Below, piece after piece: positions 5,460 to 6,844 of a stretch of DNA of 6,844 nucleotides; the stretch's first letter is position 1, and each line of letters begins with the position of its first letter. Source of the stretch: Desulfurococcales archaeon (GTDB lineage Archaea; Thermoproteota; Thermoprotei_A; Sulfolobales; NBVN01); assembly GCA_023255965.1 (NCBI GenBank), contig JAGDWE010000050.1, positions 1-6,844 of the forward strand. Reading direction: 5' to 3'. A program made the translations under genes and the position numbers. The notes beneath the pieces were generated by a model. It saw only the letters and a program-made list of their open reading frames with translations. It was not told the DNA's origin and made no database searches.

Positions 5460-5752
5460 AGCGTTTCCCCGCTCACGGTGTTTCTAATTGCTTTCAATAT
5501 TTTATTTCTGTGAGTGGGGTTAGCCCTTGGCTTGGTATCATTAGCTTCGCCCAAAACCCCAGGGGCTCTGTCGAGGGGACGCCATACCCCCATCTGAGGC
5601 TGATCTATATTCTCACCGCAGGGCGGGTCATTGAAGCCCCTCAAGGCCTACGAACATTTACAGATATTTAAACCTACCTACACATTCTCTTATTAGGTAA
5701 TTAGGAATAATTAAGAGTATTCGATATCGTTTAACGAGAGATGGCCTCCTTA
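5460..5752 (-). repeat. Dispersed repeat copy B, inverted relative to copy A
   Basis: Diverged inverted copy of 164-416, with matched blocks at 5752-5724, 5685-5645, 5648-5628 and 5474-5460. It is about 40 bp longer than copy A because of an A/T-rich insert near 5475-5515. Like copy A it can pair GGGGTT (5516-5521) with AACCCC (5555-5560), although the loop differs in length and sequence, so the pairing may be selected. A 78-codon minus-strand frame crosses it (5408-5644, reading GFNDPPCGENIDQPQ... and NTVSGETLRG), but copy A has a stop and shifts in the same region, so I treat it as relic or chance. It could be the tail of a degenerate transposase gene, a guide-RNA region, or a non-coding element. 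Confidence 0.65.
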
Positions 5753-5807
5753 ACGTCTGCAGGCCTAATTACCTTAAACCATAACTAAGCAGTTTTAATT
5801 ATGGTTT
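5695..5807. repeat. Two nested-scale inverted repeats upstream of the secreted-protein gene
   Basis: A perfect 11-bp pair, AGGTAATTAGG (5695-5705) and CCTAATTACCT (5764-5774), is followed one base later by a perfect 9-bp pair, AAACCATAA (5776-5784) and TTATGGTTT (5799-5807). Between the first arms lie CGATATCG (5722-5729) and GGCCT/AGGCC (5743-5747, 5761-5765). The left part overlaps repeat B. No gene is visible from 5405 to 5936; the rest (5808-5895) shows nothing I can assign. It may be a structured RNA or protein-binding sites. Confidence 0.4.
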
Positions 5808-5896
5808 CTGCTCCAACTACAGCTAAATAGATCATCGTGAAACTCCTTTCCCATGTAGATTCATATGTATGTGAAAAGGCGTTTTCAGGGACTCCC

Positions 5897-5929
5897 TTAA
5901 ATCCTCCCTACGCGTATATGCATTGGTGA
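5897..5929 (+). promoter_or_regulatory. Promoter and ribosome site of the secreted-protein gene
   Basis: CTTAAAT (5897-5903) is a TATA-like box about 26 nt before a likely start near 5926. GGTGA at 5925-5929 is a Shine-Dalgarno-like site. Its spacing is 7 nt to GTG 5937 but only 1 nt to the in-frame GTG 5931, which favours 5937. A second A/T element, CGTATATG (5912-5919), is too close to the start. Confidence 0.4.
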
Positions 5930-5936
5930 TGTGAAA

Positions 5937-6503
5937 GTGAGGAGTGGCAGGAAAGTAGCATTAATCGCGATTGTAGCGGCAGTAGTTGCTGTCGTAGTGG
6001 CGGTAGCTACCACCTCAATGTACGTTGAGGCTCAGGCGAATAACGGCAGGAAGATTGGTAATGGAGTTGGTGCTAGCTGTCAATGCCAGTACTTACCACT
6101 ACGTCAAGCATTTAAGTGGGGTTGGGGTAAGGAGTTAGGTTTCGGTAAGGTAGGTAAGGTAATAGCTCCGTTCAAGCCATTGAACGTGGTAGTAAGCGAT
6201 GACTATAAGAATGCAATCCTAATAGTACTTCAAAATAATGAAACCACTAAGGGGTTGCTTGAGAAGAACTATACGTTAACGTATGTGAAGCCGATATTCA
6301 ACGCGTACGTCAGCGGTGATGGAACTGTAACCATTAAGGCAACTGAGGCAGTAGCTGTACTAACATTTAAGTCAGATAGTAAAGTAAGTATTGCATACGC
6401 TTACGTAGACCTAGTACAGGGGGAGGTAGTGAAGCTAGTTACATTTGAGAAGAACATAGCACCAGCTAAGACAACTACATCAACCCCTGGAACAAGCGCA
6501 TAA
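5937..6503 (+). CDS. Secreted or membrane-anchored protein of unknown family
   Basis: A 188-residue protein from GTG 5937 (190 from GTG 5931). A basic start (RSGRK) is followed by a long Ala/Val helix, VALIAIVAAVVAVVVAVATT, a signal peptide or anchor, then YVEAQANNG, a possible cleavage region. The mature part begins with a Cys-Gln-Cys (ASCQCQY), then Trp/Gly-rich FKWGWGKELGFGKVGKV, then alternating hydrophobic strands (NVVVSDD, NAILIVLQNN, TVTIKATEAVAVLTF, KVSIAYAYVDLV) that suggest a beta-sandwich, and a Thr/Ser/Pro tail TTTSTPGTSA. I do not recognise the family. An extracellular role is inferred from the signal; the Cys-x-Cys could hold a metal or form disulfides. It stands alone between repeat B with its inverted repeats and the sRNA. 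No frame damage is visible. Confidence 0.75.
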   Translation: MRSGRKVALIAIVAAVVAVVVAVATTSMYVEAQANNGRKIGNGVGASCQCQYLPLRQAFKWGWGKELGFGKVGKVIAPFKPLNVVVSDDYKNAILIVLQNNETTKGLLEKNYTLTYVKPIFNAYVSGDGTVTIKATEAVAVLTFKSDSKVSIAYAYVDLVQGEVVKLVTFEKNIAPAKTTTSTPGTSA

Positions 6504-6530
6504 AACCAGCCAAAGTAAACCCAAAACTAA

Positions 6531-6543
6531 AATTTTTAATTTT
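6531..6543 (+). terminator. T-run terminator after the secreted-protein gene
   Basis: AATTTTTAATTTT lies 28-40 nt past the stop at 6501-6503, a typical archaeal T-rich terminator, and separates this gene from the sRNA. Confidence 0.5.
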
Positions 6544-6587
6544 AAACTCGATTCTTTATCAAGTACGCTTTATTTATTATTATGGAA

Positions 6588-6636
6588 GTGATGATACGGT
6601 TGTGAGCTGATAGCTGATGAGCCGTGTTTAAGCTGA
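6588..6636 (+). ncRNA. C/D box guide sRNA (2'-O-methylation guide)
   Basis: All four boxes are present in order with canonical spacing. Box C is GTGATGA (6588-6594, a perfect RUGAUGA); guide 1 is 12 nt (6595-6606); box D' is CTGA (6607-6610); a 4-nt spacer follows; box C' is TGATGA (6615-6620); guide 2 is 12 nt (6621-6632); box D is CTGA (6633-6636). Archaeal C/D sRNAs are known to have about 12-nt guides and 3-5-nt D'-C' spacers, with L7Ae, Nop5 and fibrillarin as partners. By the N+5 rule the nucleotides opposite G6602 and U6628 would be methylated: a C within CUCACAACCGUA and an A within CUUAAACACGGC. I cannot place these targets in rRNA or tRNA by eye. CTTTATC (6554-6560) upstream could be its TATA box. 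Confidence 0.82.
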
Positions 6637-6654
6637 ATCTATTCCTATCGCTAC

Positions 6655-6662
6655 TATAAATA
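6655..6662. promoter_or_regulatory. Unassigned TATA-like box
   Basis: TATAAATA is a strong TATA match but no clear gene follows on either strand at the right distance. On the plus strand initiation would fall near 6685, into the antisense of the TnpB relic. Confidence 0.25.
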
Positions 6663-6702
6663 CTTAAGGGTCGGTGCGGACTACATTCCACATCATCGAC
6701 TG

Positions 6703-6844
6703 TCAATGCAGGTCAGCTTCCTCATCCCACATACTGACCTCCTCCCCGCCCTTTAGGGCGGCCATTTGTTTGCGGCTTACAGCCTTCACCTTCATTGCTG
6801 GCGGGGATTACCCACCCTGCTCCGTTCGTCCAGCGGTAGACCGC
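6703..6844 (-). pseudogene. TnpB (IS605 OrfB-like) C-terminal tail and right end, frame-broken, partial
   Basis: Reading leftward from 6844, one frame encodes AVYRWTNGAGWVIPASNE, resembling the segment near the C-terminus of archaeal TnpB. The expected tail, MKVKAVSRKQMAALKGGEEVS (split here at Met 6795), lies in a different frame that has a TAA at 6810-6808 and ends at the stop 6705-6703. A frame change is therefore needed between about 6790 and 6810, so the gene looks inactive unless the frames are decoded otherwise. The hairpin CCGCCC ttta GGGCGG (6746-6761) and CTGAC at 6734-6738 match the element end at 737-762 in order and spacing. TnpB is an RNA-guided nuclease, and its guide RNA scaffold normally overlaps this 3' end. 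The body of the gene lies outside the window. Family assignment rests on the short tail and the end structure. Confidence 0.55.

Noticed and set aside
5408..5644. Minus-strand frame of 78 codons (GFNDPPCGENIDQPQ...) as a gene
   Set aside because: It coincides with repeat copy B, and copy A does not keep the frame. It is treated as a relic or chance frame, though a degenerate transposase tail is possible.
5785..5865. Two tiny overlapping minus-strand frames (10 and 16 codons) with a GGAG site and ATGA overlap
   Set aside because: Too short to judge, no recognisable product, and they run into the inverted-repeat region.
1..6844. CRISPR array or tRNA/rRNA gene
   Set aside because: No regularly spaced direct repeats with spacers, and no tRNA arms or rRNA landmarks were seen on either strand.

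Overview
The window looks like chromosomal DNA of a thermophilic crenarchaeon (Thermoproteota; a Thermoproteales-type organism is my best guess, not proven). The reasons are short A/T-rich TATA-like boxes about 20-35 nt ahead of starts, several GTG starts, few Shine-Dalgarno sites, T-run terminators, TnpB-type insertion-element ends of archaeal style, and an archaeal C/D box guide RNA.

Layout from left to right: (1) a partial minus-strand ORF of unknown function leaves the left edge (1-116). (2) A GC-rich repeat, copy A (about 164-416). (3) A small plus-strand tautomerase (487-690) behind a GTACAC/GTGTAC inverted repeat. (4) The right end of a TnpB/IS605-type element (about 737-830, minus) fused to the N-terminal half of an ornithine cyclodeaminase/mu-crystallin family gene, which is therefore a broken gene (768-1217, minus). 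(5) A two-gene TAXI-type TRAP transporter on the minus strand: the membrane-anchored TAXI substrate receptor (3260-4468) is first, followed by the fused 4TM/12TM permease (1334-3193). (6) A divergent pair of small membrane proteins (4695-4976 minus, 5030-5404 plus) that share a Trp-Gly...acid-His-Leu helix motif. (7) Repeat copy B in inverted orientation (about 5460-5752), followed by A/T-rich DNA with long inverted repeats. (8) A secreted or anchored protein of unknown family (5937-6503, plus). (9) A clear C/D box sRNA (6588-6636). (10) The frame-broken C-terminal tail and right end of a second TnpB-type element (6703-6844, minus).

How the parts work together: the two TRAP genes form one uptake system for an organic anion, with the receptor gene placed first and T-runs and a TATA box between the genes that could set their ratio. 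The tautomerase and the relic of an amino/imino-acid enzyme suggest that the neighbourhood handles small organic or keto acids, but the substrate cannot be read from sequence.

The least expected features are the inverted A/B repeat pair bracketing the 5-kb transporter region, the perfect C/D box guide RNA, the paired small membrane proteins, and a tautomerase that lacks both arginines of canonical 4-oxalocrotonate tautomerase.
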